Shown: one piece after another, positions 1 to 7,960 of the stretch
Layout: the number at the start of each line of letters is the position of its first letter
Position numbering within the stretch: the stretch's first letter is position 1
Assembly: GCF_010211745.1 (NCBI RefSeq)
Contig: NZ_PDWQ01000005.1
Coordinates: 186,001 to 250,000, forward strand
Origin: Pseudoxanthomonas kalamensis DSM 18571
Lineage (GTDB): Bacteria > Pseudomonadota > Gammaproteobacteria > Xanthomonadales > Xanthomonadaceae
Direction: 5' to 3'
Length of the DNA stretch: 64,000 nt
Position numbers and translations under genes: made by a program
The notes under the pieces: model-generated
Database searches by the model: none
The model's input: the letters and a program-made list of their open reading frames with translations, nothing else
Told to the model about the DNA's origin: nothing

Positions 1-1
1 C

Positions 2-1177
2 GCCGCCGAGGCCATGTTTACCCCGGAGATGGCCGCGGCCGTGCCCGCCGACAAGCTGGGCGCGCTGTGGGAATCGCTGCCAGCCCAGGTCGGCGCCGCC
101 CGCGGTCGCGGCCCGGCCACGGTCGCCGCCCATGAACAGACCCAACTGGTGACCGTGCCGTTGCACTATGCCAATGCCGTCCTGCTGGCGCAGGTCGCGG
201 TCGAGGCCGACGGCAGGATCTCCGGCTTTTTCATCCGCCCGGCGCCGCCGCCGGCTGCCGCGGCGGTGGACACCGATGCCGGTTTCGGTGAACGCGATTT
301 CGCCGTCGTCACCGATCGCGGCGAGTTGCCGGGCACGCTGGCGATGCCGAAGGGCGCCGGCCCCTTCCCCGCCGTGGTGCTGGTGCACGGCTCCGGGCCG
401 CAGGACCGCGACGAAACCATCGGCGCCAACCGGCCGTTCCTCGACATCGCCCGCGGCCTGGCCGCGCAGGGGATCGCGGTGCTGCGCTACGAGAAGCGGA
501 CCAAGGTGCGGCCGCAGGATTTCGCCGAGGGCGACTACACGATGGACGAGGAAACCACCGACGACGCGGTGGCGGCCATCGCCACGCTGGCGTCCGCGCC
601 CGATGTCGATCCGGCGCGGCTGTTCGTACTCGGACACAGCCAGGGCGGCATGCTGGCGCCGCGGATTGCCGTCCGCTCCGGCAAGGTCGCCGGGCTGATC
701 CTGCTGGCCGCGCCCGCACGCTCGCTGCTCGACCTGCTGCCGGAACAGAATCGCTACCTGTTCGGTCTGGACGGCCAGGTTTCCGCCGAGGAAACCGCCT
801 TCCTCGACCGGCTCGACGCGCAGATCGCAGCCGTCCGCGACGATGGCGAAGTCGCCGCCGCCGATTCCCCACTGGGCCTGCCGGCCGGCTATTGGCGCGC
901 CTTCGAACGCGTCGATCCGGTCGCCGACGCCAAGGCGCTGCAACTGCCGCTGTTGCTGTTGCAGGGCGGGCGCGACTTCCAGGTCGTCGATGCCGACTGG
1001 CAGCGCTGGCAGGCCGCCTTCGGCAAGGATCCCCGCGTCACCCTGCGCCACTACCCGGCGTTGAACCATCTGGGCATCGCCGGGCAAGGCCCCGGTTCGC
1101 TGGCCGAATACCAGCAGGCCGGCCATGTCGATCCGCAACTGATCGACGATGCCGCCGCATGGATCAAGACGCACTGA
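2..1177 (+). CDS. alpha/beta hydrolase, DUF3887-like N-terminus (5' partial)
   Basis: This is a serine hydrolase of the alpha/beta fold; the substrate cannot be read from sequence. The frame is open to the left edge, and the first readable Met (position 14) already lies inside what looks like a DUF3887-type domain, so the true start is outside the window. Counting from that Met, the oxyanion segment HGSGPQDRD is at about 125-133, the nucleophile elbow GHSQGG has Ser209, and a late LNHLGI segment supplies the likely catalytic His. The stop lies one base before the next start, so the two genes are probably co-transcribed. The family is commonly exported, but the signal region is not visible here. 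Confidence 0.85.
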   Translation, partial: AAEAMFTPEMAAAVPADKLGALWESLPAQVGAARGRGPATVAAHEQTQLVTVPLHYANAVLLAQVAVEADGRISGFFIRPAPPPAAAAVDTDAGFGERDFAVVTDRGELPGTLAMPKGAGPFPAVVLVHGSGPQDRDETIGANRPFLDIARGLAAQGIAVLRYEKRTKVRPQDFAEGDYTMDEETTDDAVAAIATLASAPDVDPARLFVLGHSQGGMLAPRIAVRSGKVAGLILLAAPARSLLDLLPEQNRYLFGLDGQVSAEETAFLDRLDAQIAAVRDDGEVAAADSPLGLPAGYWRAFERVDPVADAKALQLPLLLLQGGRDFQVVDADWQRWQAAFGKDPRVTLRHYPALNHLGIAGQGPGSLAEYQQAGHVDPQLIDDAAAWIKTH

Positions 1178-1178
1178 C

Positions 1179-1727
1179 ATGGGCGAGAAGCAGGAATTCG
1201 CCGTCGTCCCGCCATCGCCGGCGCTGTACTGGGTGTTCGCGGCGATCTGGCTGGCGCTGACGGCCGTGGTCCTGTTGCGCACCGACGCCAGCGCCTGGCA
1301 CGCGGACCCGCTGCCGTGGTGGCTGGTGCCTCCGTTCGCCTGCGCGCTGGTGGTGATCGGCCCGGTGATCCTGCTGCTGCGCCGGCACATTTCCATCGAG
1401 AACGAAACACTGGTCGTGGGCGCCGGCCTCAACACCCGCAAACAGCCGATCGCCGACTTGGTGCTGGAACAGGCGCGCATCCTCGACCTGGACGAGCACG
1501 TCGAGCTCAAGCCCATGCTGAAACTGTTCGGCGCCGGCCTGCCGGGCTACCGGACCGGGCACTACCTGCTGCGCAACCGCAGCCGCGCCTTCTGCCTGCT
1601 CACCGATCGCAGCCGGGTGCTGGTCCTGCCGCAACGCGACGGCAAGTACCTGCTGCTCAGCGCGGAAAAACCGCGCGAACTGCTCGACCGGCTGCGCGAT
1701 CTGGCATCGCCTGCCGCACGCGGCTAA
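1179..1727 (+). CDS. membrane protein with PH-like domain
   Basis: Protein of 182 aa and unknown function. Two hydrophobic segments (about residues 12-32 and 48-70) are followed by a soluble domain of beta-strand character that resembles bacterial PH-like (bPH/DUF304) domains: an I-E-N-E-T-L-V start and a late V-L-V-L-P-Q-R-D-G strand. The ATG at 1179 was chosen because it directly follows the stop of the hydrolase gene; a longer reading from 1149 overlaps that gene and adds a non-hydrophobic tail. It probably forms an operon with the hydrolase upstream and the carboxypeptidase downstream. Confidence 0.7.
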   Translation: MGEKQEFAVVPPSPALYWVFAAIWLALTAVVLLRTDASAWHADPLPWWLVPPFACALVVIGPVILLLRRHISIENETLVVGAGLNTRKQPIADLVLEQARILDLDEHVELKPMLKLFGAGLPGYRTGHYLLRNRSRAFCLLTDRSRVLVLPQRDGKYLLLSAEKPRELLDRLRDLASPAARG

Positions 1728-1736
1728 GCTGCGCCG

Positions 1737-2540
1737 ATGCGCGGCAGCCCCCGGATCCTGATCAACACTCCCGAAATCGAACTGTGGCCGGCATCGCTGC
1801 TGCGCGCCTGCAGCAACGCCGATGCGCGCCTGCTGGCCGGCGCTTCCAATGTATTGCGCCGCAAGCGCGACGGCCGCTATCTGGCGGCCCTGCTGCCGAG
1901 CGGCGCGATGCCGTTGCAGCCGCGATGGCTGCACGAACCGGGGATCGGAGCCGCGCTCGACGCGGCCGAGGCCATGGGCGATGCCTGCTTTGCGTTCACC
2001 GCCGATCCGGAGCCGCTGCCGCTGCACCACCTGCACGAACGGTTGCGGCGCCTCGACATCGACGCCGACGCCTATGCCGAACGTACCGGCCTGGCGCTGG
2101 TCGCCGAGCCGGCATGGCTGGCCTTCGCCGGCTTCGACCGCTACCGGCGCCCGTTGTGGCTGCATCCGCGCGCCGCGCGCGCCTGGGAACGTCTGTGCCG
2201 CTCGGCACGTGCCGACGGCATCTCCCTTGAGGCGATCTCCGGCTACCGTAGCCACGACTACCAACTGGGCATCTTCGAACGCAAACTCGCGCGCGGGCAG
2301 ACCCTGCCGCAGATCCTGCAGGTCAACGCCGCGCCCGGTTTCAGCGAACACCACAGCGGCCTGGCGCTGGACATCAGCAGTCCGGGCGAACCGCCGGCCG
2401 AGGAGTCGTTCGAACACACCCCCGCCTTCGCCTGGCTCGGCGCGCACGCCGCCGGGCACGGTTTCGCGATGAGCTATCCGCGCGACAATCCGCACGGCAT
2501 CGTCTACGAACCGTGGCACTGGCGCTATCACCCGGACTGA
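1737..2540 (+). CDS. M15B D-alanyl-D-alanine/LD-carboxypeptidase (VanY/LdcB type)
   Basis: Zinc carboxypeptidase of 267 aa that trims peptidoglycan stem peptides. The M15B signature SEHHSGLALD spans residues 203-212, giving zinc ligands His205 and Asp212, and EPWHW near the end gives the third ligand, His261. Gly169-Tyr-Arg-Ser is the usual substrate-loop motif before the zinc site. No signal peptide is visible, although the N-terminal 100 residues are extra relative to the minimal domain; it may be cytoplasmic (recycling LD-carboxypeptidase) or reach the periplasm another way. It starts 9 bp after the PH-like gene and ends 56 bp from the convergent glycosylase gene. Confidence 0.85.
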   Translation: MRGSPRILINTPEIELWPASLLRACSNADARLLAGASNVLRRKRDGRYLAALLPSGAMPLQPRWLHEPGIGAALDAAEAMGDACFAFTADPEPLPLHHLHERLRRLDIDADAYAERTGLALVAEPAWLAFAGFDRYRRPLWLHPRAARAWERLCRSARADGISLEAISGYRSHDYQLGIFERKLARGQTLPQILQVNAAPGFSEHHSGLALDISSPGEPPAEESFEHTPAFAWLGAHAAGHGFAMSYPRDNPHGIVYEPWHWRYHPD

Positions 2541-2596
2541 TCTGGCAGGACGACGGCAGGCTCCGACGAAACACGCGCCGCGTGTTCCTTGAAGAA

Positions 2597-3271
2597 TCAG
2601 TCCTGCGAGCGGTTGGTCGCGGCCTTGGCCTCGCTGGCGAAATCGGCGATGCGCCACAGGTACAGGCTGGCATAGGTCCGGTACGGGCCCCACTTCTCGC
2701 CGCGCGCCAGCAGTTCCTTCGGCGTCGGCATCGCGTCGCGCTTGTCCACCAGCTGCGCGCCCTTGCGCACGCCAAGGTCGTCGACCGGCAGCACGTCCGG
2801 GCGCCCGAGCCGGAACATCAGCATCATTTCCACCGTCCAGCGGCCGATGCCGCGGATCGGGATCAGCGCGGCCACGATCTCGTCCTCGTGCATCCGCGAC
2901 ATCTGCCGCAGGTCGGGTACTTCGCCGCGCGCCTCGCGCAGGGCCAGATCGCGCAGGGCCAGGGTCTTGTTGCCGGAGACACCGCAGGCGCGCAGGCCTG
3001 GGTCGTCGATCCGCGACAGCGTGTCGGCATGCAGGCGCCGGCTGCCGATGGCAGCTTCGACCCGGCCGACGATGGTGCCGGCCGCCTTGCCGCTAAGCTG
3101 CTGGAACAGGATCGCGCGGGCCAGCGCATCGACCGGGTCGAACGAACGTCGCCAGCGCGGCTCCGGCTCGATATGGCCGATCTTGCACATCCAAGTGCCC
3201 AGCTTGCGGTCGCGGCGACTCAGGTGGTCGTAGGCGGCTTCGGTATCGAATCCGCGCGGATGACGGGGCAT
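2597..3271 (-). CDS. DNA-3-methyladenine glycosylase II (AlkA-like, HhH-GPD)
   Basis: Base-excision repair enzyme of 224 aa that removes alkylated bases from DNA. The helix-hairpin-helix is LIPIRGIGRWTVEMM (about 136-150), followed by LPVDDLGVRKG in which Asp165 is the expected catalytic aspartate. AILFQQLSGKAA (53-64) is the conserved helix of this family. The ATG at 3271 begins MPRHPRGF; a longer frame from 3307 overlaps the upstream DUF423 gene and looks spurious. The 8-bp gap to DUF423 suggests co-transcription. It lacks the AlkA N-terminal domain, so it is the compact form of the family. Confidence 0.9.
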   Translation of the reverse strand: MPRHPRGFDTEAAYDHLSRRDRKLGTWMCKIGHIEPEPRWRRSFDPVDALARAILFQQLSGKAAGTIVGRVEAAIGSRRLHADTLSRIDDPGLRACGVSGNKTLALRDLALREARGEVPDLRQMSRMHEDEIVAALIPIRGIGRWTVEMMLMFRLGRPDVLPVDDLGVRKGAQLVDKRDAMPTPKELLARGEKWGPYRTYASLYLWRIADFASEAKAATNRSQD

Positions 3272-3279
3272 ATCAGGGA

Positions 3280-3648
3280 CTACCTGCGCAAGGCATCGAC
3301 GGCCCACAGCAGCCAGCCCAGCATCAGGCAGATGCCACCGACCGGGGCCAGTCGGGTGCCGATCTGGAAAAACGCATTGAACGCCAGGCTGCCGGAAAAC
3401 AGCAGGGTGCCCAACAACAGTAACAGCAGGCCGCCGCGCCCCATCCGTCGCGTGGTGCCCGAGGCCAGCGCCGCCAGCGCGATGCCGTGACCGAACGCGA
3501 ACAGCGCGGCCGATTGCAGGTGCGAGCGCGCCAGTTCGGCGAACGCACCGTGCGCGGCGTAGGCGGACAGGCCGACGGCGATGCTGGCCAGCAGACCTCC
3601 GGCGAACACCAATGCCGATGGCTTGCGCTGGCGACGGTCATGGAACAT
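3280..3648 (-). CDS. DUF423 family inner-membrane protein (YgdD-like)
   Basis: Small integral membrane protein of 122 aa with four hydrophobic helices. The family hallmark AYAAHGAF lies after the first helix, and SGSLAFNAFF and LAPVGGICLMLGWLLW mark the third and fourth helices. The function of DUF423 proteins is not established. The start at 3648 (MFHDRRQRK) is chosen because a GGGAG ribosome site precedes it and because the longer in-frame extension is charged and non-conserved in character. It lies just upstream of the alkA-like gene. Confidence 0.85.
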   Translation of the reverse strand: MFHDRRQRKPSALVFAGGLLASIAVGLSAYAAHGAFAELARSHLQSAALFAFGHGIALAALASGTTRRMGRGGLLLLLLGTLLFSGSLAFNAFFQIGTRLAPVGGICLMLGWLLWAVDALRR

Positions 3649-3710
3649 GGTCAGGACTCCCTCGGACAAGGCGCTCCGGCCAGGACGGCGGAATTCCTGT
3701 TCCGCATGCG

Positions 3711-3737
3711 CGACGCGCCGCAAGATGCGGCGCGTCG
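3711..3737 (-). terminator. hairpin 3' of the SRPBCC gene
   Basis: An 11-bp perfect inverted repeat, CGACGCGCCGC / GCGGCGCGTCG with loop AAGAT, lies between the SRPBCC gene and the DUF423 gene, both on the minus strand. It could end or stabilise the SRPBCC transcript. No T-run follows on the minus strand, so intrinsic termination is not assured. Confidence 0.45.
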
Positions 3738-3775
3738 GCGTGTTTCAGGTTGCGGCGTGCGCAGGCTGCACGGGC

Positions 3776-4906
3776 TTACTGCTTGACCGCCCAGAACACC
3801 TCGAACTCGCCATCGGCAGTGAACGAGCCATCGACACCGCTCTTCCACGACTCGAACGGGCGGTCGGTGACCTCGTAGCCGTTGGTCAGCGCCCAGGCGC
3901 GCAGCGAGTTGCGCACCACGTCCAGTTCGGCCATGTAGCCGGTGTACTTGGCATGCGCGGACGGATGCGCGGCGATGTGGACGTATTCCACCGGCGTGCC
4001 CTTCAGGTCCAGCTTGAGCGGCTCCGAGCTGCCGGCGACGCCGAGGCCGCCTTCAGGCTGCGCGGCGCCCTTCTTGCGCACCGGCTGGGCCACGTCGAAG
4101 GCATAGCGCTCGACGCCGAAATCGGTGGTGACGATGCGCAGCGGACCGGCGGCTTCCAGACCATTGGCCTCCATCGCGCGCTTGATCCATTCCTGGTTCG
4201 ATTTGATCGAGGCCTTGATCGCTTCGTTGTTGCGCTCGATGTTGCCGGCGTTGACGAACAGCATGTCGATGTCCGGCAGGTTGACGATCTTCAGCTCGAC
4301 CAGCCTGCTGCCCTCGATGCGGTAATCGAAGTTGGGCACCGTGGCCAGCAGCGTGGTCAGCCTGGACAGGCTGGACTTCATCACGTCGCCGATGTTGCGG
4401 CTGACGTACATGCCCATGTAGCGCCCGATCAGGTCGAAACCATAGCTGACGTCGTAAGCCTGGGTGATCTTGACGTTGCGGTTGTTCTTGCCGGTCGGCT
4501 CGAGGGTGAAAGTGGTGTGCTTGTTCTTGCCCTTGCTGCCGTCCTCGATGGCATAGACCACCTTGCCCGGATCGCCGGCGATCTGCGGCGCCTCGCTCTC
4601 GGTGATGGTCCAGCTGCCCTTGTGCCAGTTCTTGTAGCTGTTGGAAGCGAAATCGACCCGCGCCCCGACCCCGGAATTGGACTCGTCACCGCCGGAGTAG
4701 TTCAGCTCGGCCGGATTGCGCGGCAGCATCTGGTTCCAGTCCTTCAGGCGACGGACGTTGTTCACCGTGTCGTACACAATCGTCATCTTGCGATTGCTTT
4801 CCACGCTTTCCACCAGGTGGCGCTTGGAGGGCAATACCAGCCCCACCAGCAGGAACAACACGAGCACCAGTGCCAACGCAATCAGGATCTCAAGCAAGCG
4901 AGTCAT
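3776..4906 (-). CDS. membrane-anchored SRPBCC (START-like) protein
   Basis: Protein of 376 aa with one N-terminal membrane helix (about 4-26, LLEILIALALVLVLFLLVG), then a SRPBCC/polyketide-cyclase-like fold (about 35-180): an opening strand SNRKMTIVYDTV, D-W-N, then a W-T-I-T-E-S strand, typical of these hydrophobic-ligand pockets. The C-terminal half resembles a GyrI-like/bacterial effector-binding region. Ligand and role are unknown; it should face the periplasm or sit on the inner leaflet. It is a single gene with its own upstream region and nothing co-oriented close by except, after a hairpin, DUF423. Confidence 0.65.
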   Translation of the reverse strand: MTRLLEILIALALVLVLFLLVGLVLPSKRHLVESVESNRKMTIVYDTVNNVRRLKDWNQMLPRNPAELNYSGGDESNSGVGARVDFASNSYKNWHKGSWTITESEAPQIAGDPGKVVYAIEDGSKGKNKHTTFTLEPTGKNNRNVKITQAYDVSYGFDLIGRYMGMYVSRNIGDVMKSSLSRLTTLLATVPNFDYRIEGSRLVELKIVNLPDIDMLFVNAGNIERNNEAIKASIKSNQEWIKRAMEANGLEAAGPLRIVTTDFGVERYAFDVAQPVRKKGAAQPEGGLGVAGSSEPLKLDLKGTPVEYVHIAAHPSAHAKYTGYMAELDVVRNSLRAWALTNGYEVTDRPFESWKSGVDGSFTADGEFEVFWAVKQ

Positions 4907-4957
4907 TCAACAAGTCTCCGGCGGGTCCTGGCCGTCTGAACGACGGCACAAGTCCCA

Positions 4958-4987
4958 ATCGTAGCAGGCTTGGCAGGCCGTGGTCAG
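4958..4987 (-). promoter_or_regulatory. possible sigma70 promoter of the SRPBCC gene
   Basis: Read on the minus strand, CTGACC (4982-4987) and TACGAT (4958-4963) are separated by 18 bp and lie about 52 bp before the ATG. Both boxes match the sigma70 consensus only moderately. Confidence 0.3.
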
Positions 4988-5139
4988 CCTCTCCGAATCC
5001 GGTGAACGGAATTCTTACATCTGCGCCCGAAGCCTCTCATTTGTAACTTTCACGGCTGGGTGGACCTGTATCAGACCAGCTGCAACTCGAAGGCCATCAG
5101 CACCGCCCGGGTTCGATCGCGCACCCCGAGCCTGGACAG

Positions 5140-5220
5140 GGCAAGCGGCCGTCGCCTGCGAGCCATCGGCTCGCGCGGCCGCGAGCGCCCGGCGCGCTGC
5201 GCCGGGCCGGACATCTTGCC
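5140..5220. repeat. REP/MITE-like palindromic element, copy A
   Basis: An 81-bp GC-rich element bounded by 6-bp terminal inverted repeats (GGCAAG at 5140-5145, CTTGCC at 5215-5220). Inside are hairpins GCGAGCC-atc-GGCTCGC (5158-5174) and CCCGGCGC-gct-GCGCCGGG (5188-5206), with an alternative pairing GCTCGCG/CGCGAGC (5169-5175, 5180-5186). It encodes nothing. It resembles repetitive extragenic palindromes, but no REP-associated transposase is in the window. Confidence 0.6.
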
Positions 5221-5291
5221 GGTCAGACCAATTGCAATTCGAATGCCTTCAGCACCGCCCGGGTACGGTCGCGTACGCCGAGCTTGGACAG

Positions 5292-5372
5292 GGCAAGCAG
5301 CCGTCGCCTGCGAGCCATCGGCTCGCGCGGCCGCGAGCGCCCGGCGCGCTGCGCCGGGCCGGACATCCTGCC
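5292..5372. repeat. REP/MITE-like palindromic element, copy B
   Basis: Second copy of the 81-bp element, with 2 substitutions from copy A; one changes the right terminal repeat CTTGCC to CCTGCC. It sits directly after the stop codon of the response-regulator gene, so its hairpins could act as that gene's transcript end. Confidence 0.6.
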
Positions 5373-5374
5373 GG

Positions 5375-6016
5375 TCAGACCAATTGCAATTCGAATGCCT
5401 TCAGCACCGCCCGGGTACGGTCGCGCACCCCGAGCTTGGACAGGATGTTGGAGACGTGGTTCTTGATGGTGCCTTCGGCCACGCCCAGCGAATTGGCGAT
5501 TTCCTTGTTGGAAAAGCCGCTGGCCATCAATCGCAGAATCTCGGTTTCGCGATCGGTCAGCGGGTCGGGCCGGTCCAGGCTGGTGAAGTCGTTGCGCATG
5601 TTCTCCAGCCCCGACAGCAGGCGCTGGGTCACCGCCGGCTGCACCAGCGATCCGCCCTCGGCCACCGTGCGGATCGCACCGACCAGTTGCTCCAGCGATA
5701 CATCCTTCAGCAGATACCCCTTGGCGCCGGCCTTCAGTCCGGCCAGCACCAGCTGGTCATCGTCGAAGGTGGTCAGGATGATGCTGGGCGGCAACTGCTG
5801 ACTGCGGGCCAGCATCTGCAACGCCTCCAGTCCGGACATCACCGGCATCCGCATGTCCATCAGCACCACGTCCGGACGCAGCTGCGGGATCAGTTCCACC
5901 GCCTGCTTGCCGTCAGCGGCCTCGGCCACCACCTCGATGCCGTCGTCCAGCGCCAGCAGGGAGCGGATGCCCTGGCGCACCAGGGTCTGGTCGTCGACCA
6001 GGCACACTCGGATCAT
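5375..6016 (-). CDS. NarL/FixJ-family response regulator
   Basis: Two-domain transcription factor of 213 aa. The receiver domain (1-118) has the acidic pair Asp8/Asp9, phospho-acceptor Asp54 (VLMDMRMP), Thr82 and Lys104. The LuxR-type helix-turn-helix (about 150-205) contains LTDRETEILRLMASG and SNKEIANSLGVAEGTIKNHV. Partner is the histidine kinase immediately upstream, overlapping by 4 bp, in the DesR/LiaR style. The target genes are unknown; the upstream stimulus is probably a membrane signal. Its last 22 codons are repeated twice just downstream, so this 3' end has taken part in recombination. Confidence 0.93.
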   Translation of the reverse strand: MIRVCLVDDQTLVRQGIRSLLALDDGIEVVAEAADGKQAVELIPQLRPDVVLMDMRMPVMSGLEALQMLARSQQLPPSIILTTFDDDQLVLAGLKAGAKGYLLKDVSLEQLVGAIRTVAEGGSLVQPAVTQRLLSGLENMRNDFTSLDRPDPLTDRETEILRLMASGFSNKEIANSLGVAEGTIKNHVSNILSKLGVRDRTRAVLKAFELQLV

Positions 6017-7233
6017 TCCACACCTCCACTGATCGGTTCCGCATGGGTGTCGGCCACCGGCTGCAGGGCGTCCTCGGCCGGGATCCGCAGGGTCAGCCGG
6101 AAGCCTCCGCCGGCGCGCGTGGCGATCGTCATGTCGCCACCGTACTGGTTCAGGCGCTCACGCAGGCCGCGCAGGCCGTTGCCGGACGTGACCTGCTCGG
6201 CCCCGCGTCCGTCGTCGCGGGCCCGGACGACAATATGCCCGTCCTCGCGCCGGCACTCCAGCCACAGGTTGCGCGCGCCGGAATGGCGAACCGCATTGGT
6301 GATGATTTCCTGTGTGCAGCGCAATAGGACATGGGCACGCTGGGGGTCGTTCAGGGTCAGCGTGTCCTCGATATCCATATGGATGTCCAGCCCGGGTACC
6401 CCCTCGGCCAGCGGCAGCAGTGCGGCCGCCAGGCTCATGGCGCCGTCCTCGCGCAGCTGGCTGACGGCCTCGCGCACGTCGGTCAGCAGCAGCCGAGCCA
6501 GAGTGTGGGCCTGGCGGACATGCTCCTGGGCCCGCCCCTCGGTGATGTGGCTGGCCACTTCCAGATTCAGACTCAGGGCGGTCAGATGATGTCCCAGCAG
6601 GTCATGCAGTTCGCGGGAGATGCGCGTGCGCTCGTTGGCCCGGGCGCTTTCGGCCAGCAGCACCCGGGTCGCGCGCAGTTCGGCGTTCAACCGCCGCTGC
6701 TCCTCGCGCGCAGCCGCCTGCTGCCGGGCCACATAGGTCGTGACCAGCACGAACACGGCGAAACCGACGTAGAACGAGGCCTGGAACACCGCCTCCCAGA
6801 AGTTGAAGATGCCCAGTGCCATGAACGAAGGCACCAGGAACACGTGCGCCAGCACCAGCCAGACCACCGCATTGCGCAGGCTCAGCAGCCACGGCAGCAC
6901 CCCGGCCACGATCAGCATCAGCAGCGCGCCCAGGCCGGTCTTGGTGAACAGCCCCACCGCCACCGCCGCCGCAGTCAGCAGCAGCAGCAGGATGATGTCC
7001 GCCGGCGCGGTGCGGACCACACGCGGCGCCCCCAGCGAGCGCGTGGCCAGCCAGTAGCTCAGGCCGAAGACCAGATAGGACACCACCGCCATCGGCACGT
7101 TGATGCCGTCCTCGTCGACCCCGCTGGACGGGGGCAGGAACCAGGCATTGCCGATGATCGGGATCCCCACCAGGGCCCAGGTGTACAGGCCGGCGGCACG
7201 CAACAGGCGGGTATGGCTCAGGCGGGACCACAT
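6013..7233 (-). CDS. sensor histidine kinase, HisKA_3 type
   Basis: Membrane sensor kinase of 406 aa. Residues 13-168 form about five or six hydrophobic helices with no sizeable periplasmic domain, so it probably senses membrane state or an intramembrane cue. A coiled linker (170-200) leads to the HisKA_3 box ISRELHDLLGHH with phospho-acceptor His210. The HATPase_c domain has the N box around Asn313 (EIITNAVRHSG), DDGRG (340-344) and GNGLRGLRERL (351-361). The architecture matches the DesK/LiaS group. It is co-transcribed and translationally coupled with the response regulator. Confidence 0.92.
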   Translation of the reverse strand: MWSRLSHTRLLRAAGLYTWALVGIPIIGNAWFLPPSSGVDEDGINVPMAVVSYLVFGLSYWLATRSLGAPRVVRTAPADIILLLLLTAAAVAVGLFTKTGLGALLMLIVAGVLPWLLSLRNAVVWLVLAHVFLVPSFMALGIFNFWEAVFQASFYVGFAVFVLVTTYVARQQAAAREEQRRLNAELRATRVLLAESARANERTRISRELHDLLGHHLTALSLNLEVASHITEGRAQEHVRQAHTLARLLLTDVREAVSQLREDGAMSLAAALLPLAEGVPGLDIHMDIEDTLTLNDPQRAHVLLRCTQEIITNAVRHSGARNLWLECRREDGHIVVRARDDGRGAEQVTSGNGLRGLRERLNQYGGDMTIATRAGGGFRLTLRIPAEDALQPVADTHAEPISGGVE

Positions 7234-7308
7234 GCCGGCATCTTACGGGTCCCGCCGAGCTCCGGCCCCGGACCGGAAGTCATGCCCGCCCCCGCCCCGG
7301 CCGCCCAT

Positions 7309-7316
7309 GCGATAAT
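7309..7316 (+). promoter_or_regulatory. extended -10 promoter for GNAT-minCDE
   Basis: TGCGATAAT is an extended -10 element (TGn plus GATAAT at 7311-7316). It predicts a start near 7323 and a leader of about 40 nt before the GNAT gene. No clear -35 box is present, as is common for extended -10 promoters. Confidence 0.45.
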
Positions 7317-7363
7317 CTGCCGTTGCACCGCGTAGCGGTTGGTTTTCCCCCCGGAGTCAAGGA

Positions 7364-7960
7364 ATGTCGATCCTCATCCGCGACGTGCGCGAGCACGAGC
7401 TGGATTCCGTACTGGCCCTCAACAACAACGCCGGCTCGGCCATCCTGCCGCTGGATCAGGTCCGCGCGCGCCGGTTCTACGAGCAGGCCGAATATTTCCG
7501 CGTCGCCGAGCGCGACGGCAACCTGGCCGGGTTCCTGGCCGGGTTCGGCGCGTCCGCGGACCACGACAGCAGCAACTTTGCCTGGTTCCGCCAGCAGTAC
7601 CCGGATTTCTTCTACATCGACCGCATCGTGGTCGCCAGCCGCCGTCGCGGCGGCGGCGTCGGTCGCGCCCTGTACGCCGACGTGCAGAGCTATGCCGAGC
7701 TCCGCTATCCGCAGCTGTGCTGCGAAGTGTTCCTGGACCATGGCGCCGACGCCGCCCTGCTGTTCCACGGCAGCTTCGGCTTCCGCGAAGTCGGCCAGCA
7801 CGTCATGCCGGAAGTCGACGTCCGCGCCTGCATGCTGACCAAGGAACTGTGCAGCTATCCCTGGGTTCGCGACACCTACGGCGACGCCCTGCCCGACCTG
7901 CCCTGGACCCGTGCCCGCATGGCCGATATCGCGCAGGCCGCGAGGGCGAACCCGGCATGA
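7364..7960 (+). CDS. GNAT family N-acetyltransferase
   Basis: Acetyl-CoA-dependent N-acetyltransferase of 198 aa; the substrate is unknown. The acetyl-CoA pyrophosphate loop is the R-x-x-G-x-G/A motif in SRRRGGGVGRAL (about 92-103), preceded by the strand FFYIDRIVV. A sound ribosome site (GGAGTCAAGGA) fixes the ATG. Its stop codon overlaps the start of minC (ATGA), so it is translationally coupled to the division-site genes. Confidence 0.88.
   Translation: MSILIRDVREHELDSVLALNNNAGSAILPLDQVRARRFYEQAEYFRVAERDGNLAGFLAGFGASADHDSSNFAWFRQQYPDFFYIDRIVVASRRRGGGVGRALYADVQSYAELRYPQLCCEVFLDHGADAALLFHGSFGFREVGQHVMPEVDVRACMLTKELCSYPWVRDTYGDALPDLPWTRARMADIAQAARANPA

Larger units (their letters stand above)
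5071..5444. repeat. 152-bp tandem repeat carrying response-regulator 3' ends
   Basis: Three 70-bp segments at 5071-5140, 5223-5292 and 5375-5444 are homologous and spaced exactly 152 bp apart. The third is the real end of the response-regulator gene (last 22 codons plus stop, minus strand); the other two are detached copies of it. The two 82-bp spacers (5141-5222, 5293-5374) differ by only 2 bases. The middle tail differs from the gene by 2 bases; the outer tail differs from the middle tail by 10, of which 8 are synonymous in the regulator frame and the other two give Lys to Met and Lys to Arg. The detached tails have no start codon and are not genes. Confidence 0.9.

Noticed and set aside
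1164-2693. A 509-codon minus-strand frame across the first genes
   Set aside because: It is antisense to the PH-like and carboxypeptidase genes, which have convincing domains, and its own translation has none.
5071-5444. 152-bp spaced repeats as a CRISPR or integron attC array
   Set aside because: Repeats are 70 bp, match a gene end and have near-identical spacers, unlike CRISPR. There are no gene cassettes or integron integrase, so attC is not supported.
5060-6589. A 509-codon plus-strand frame reading through the repeat and the two-component genes
   Set aside because: Antisense to the response regulator and kinase; the repetitive translation reflects the DNA repeat only.
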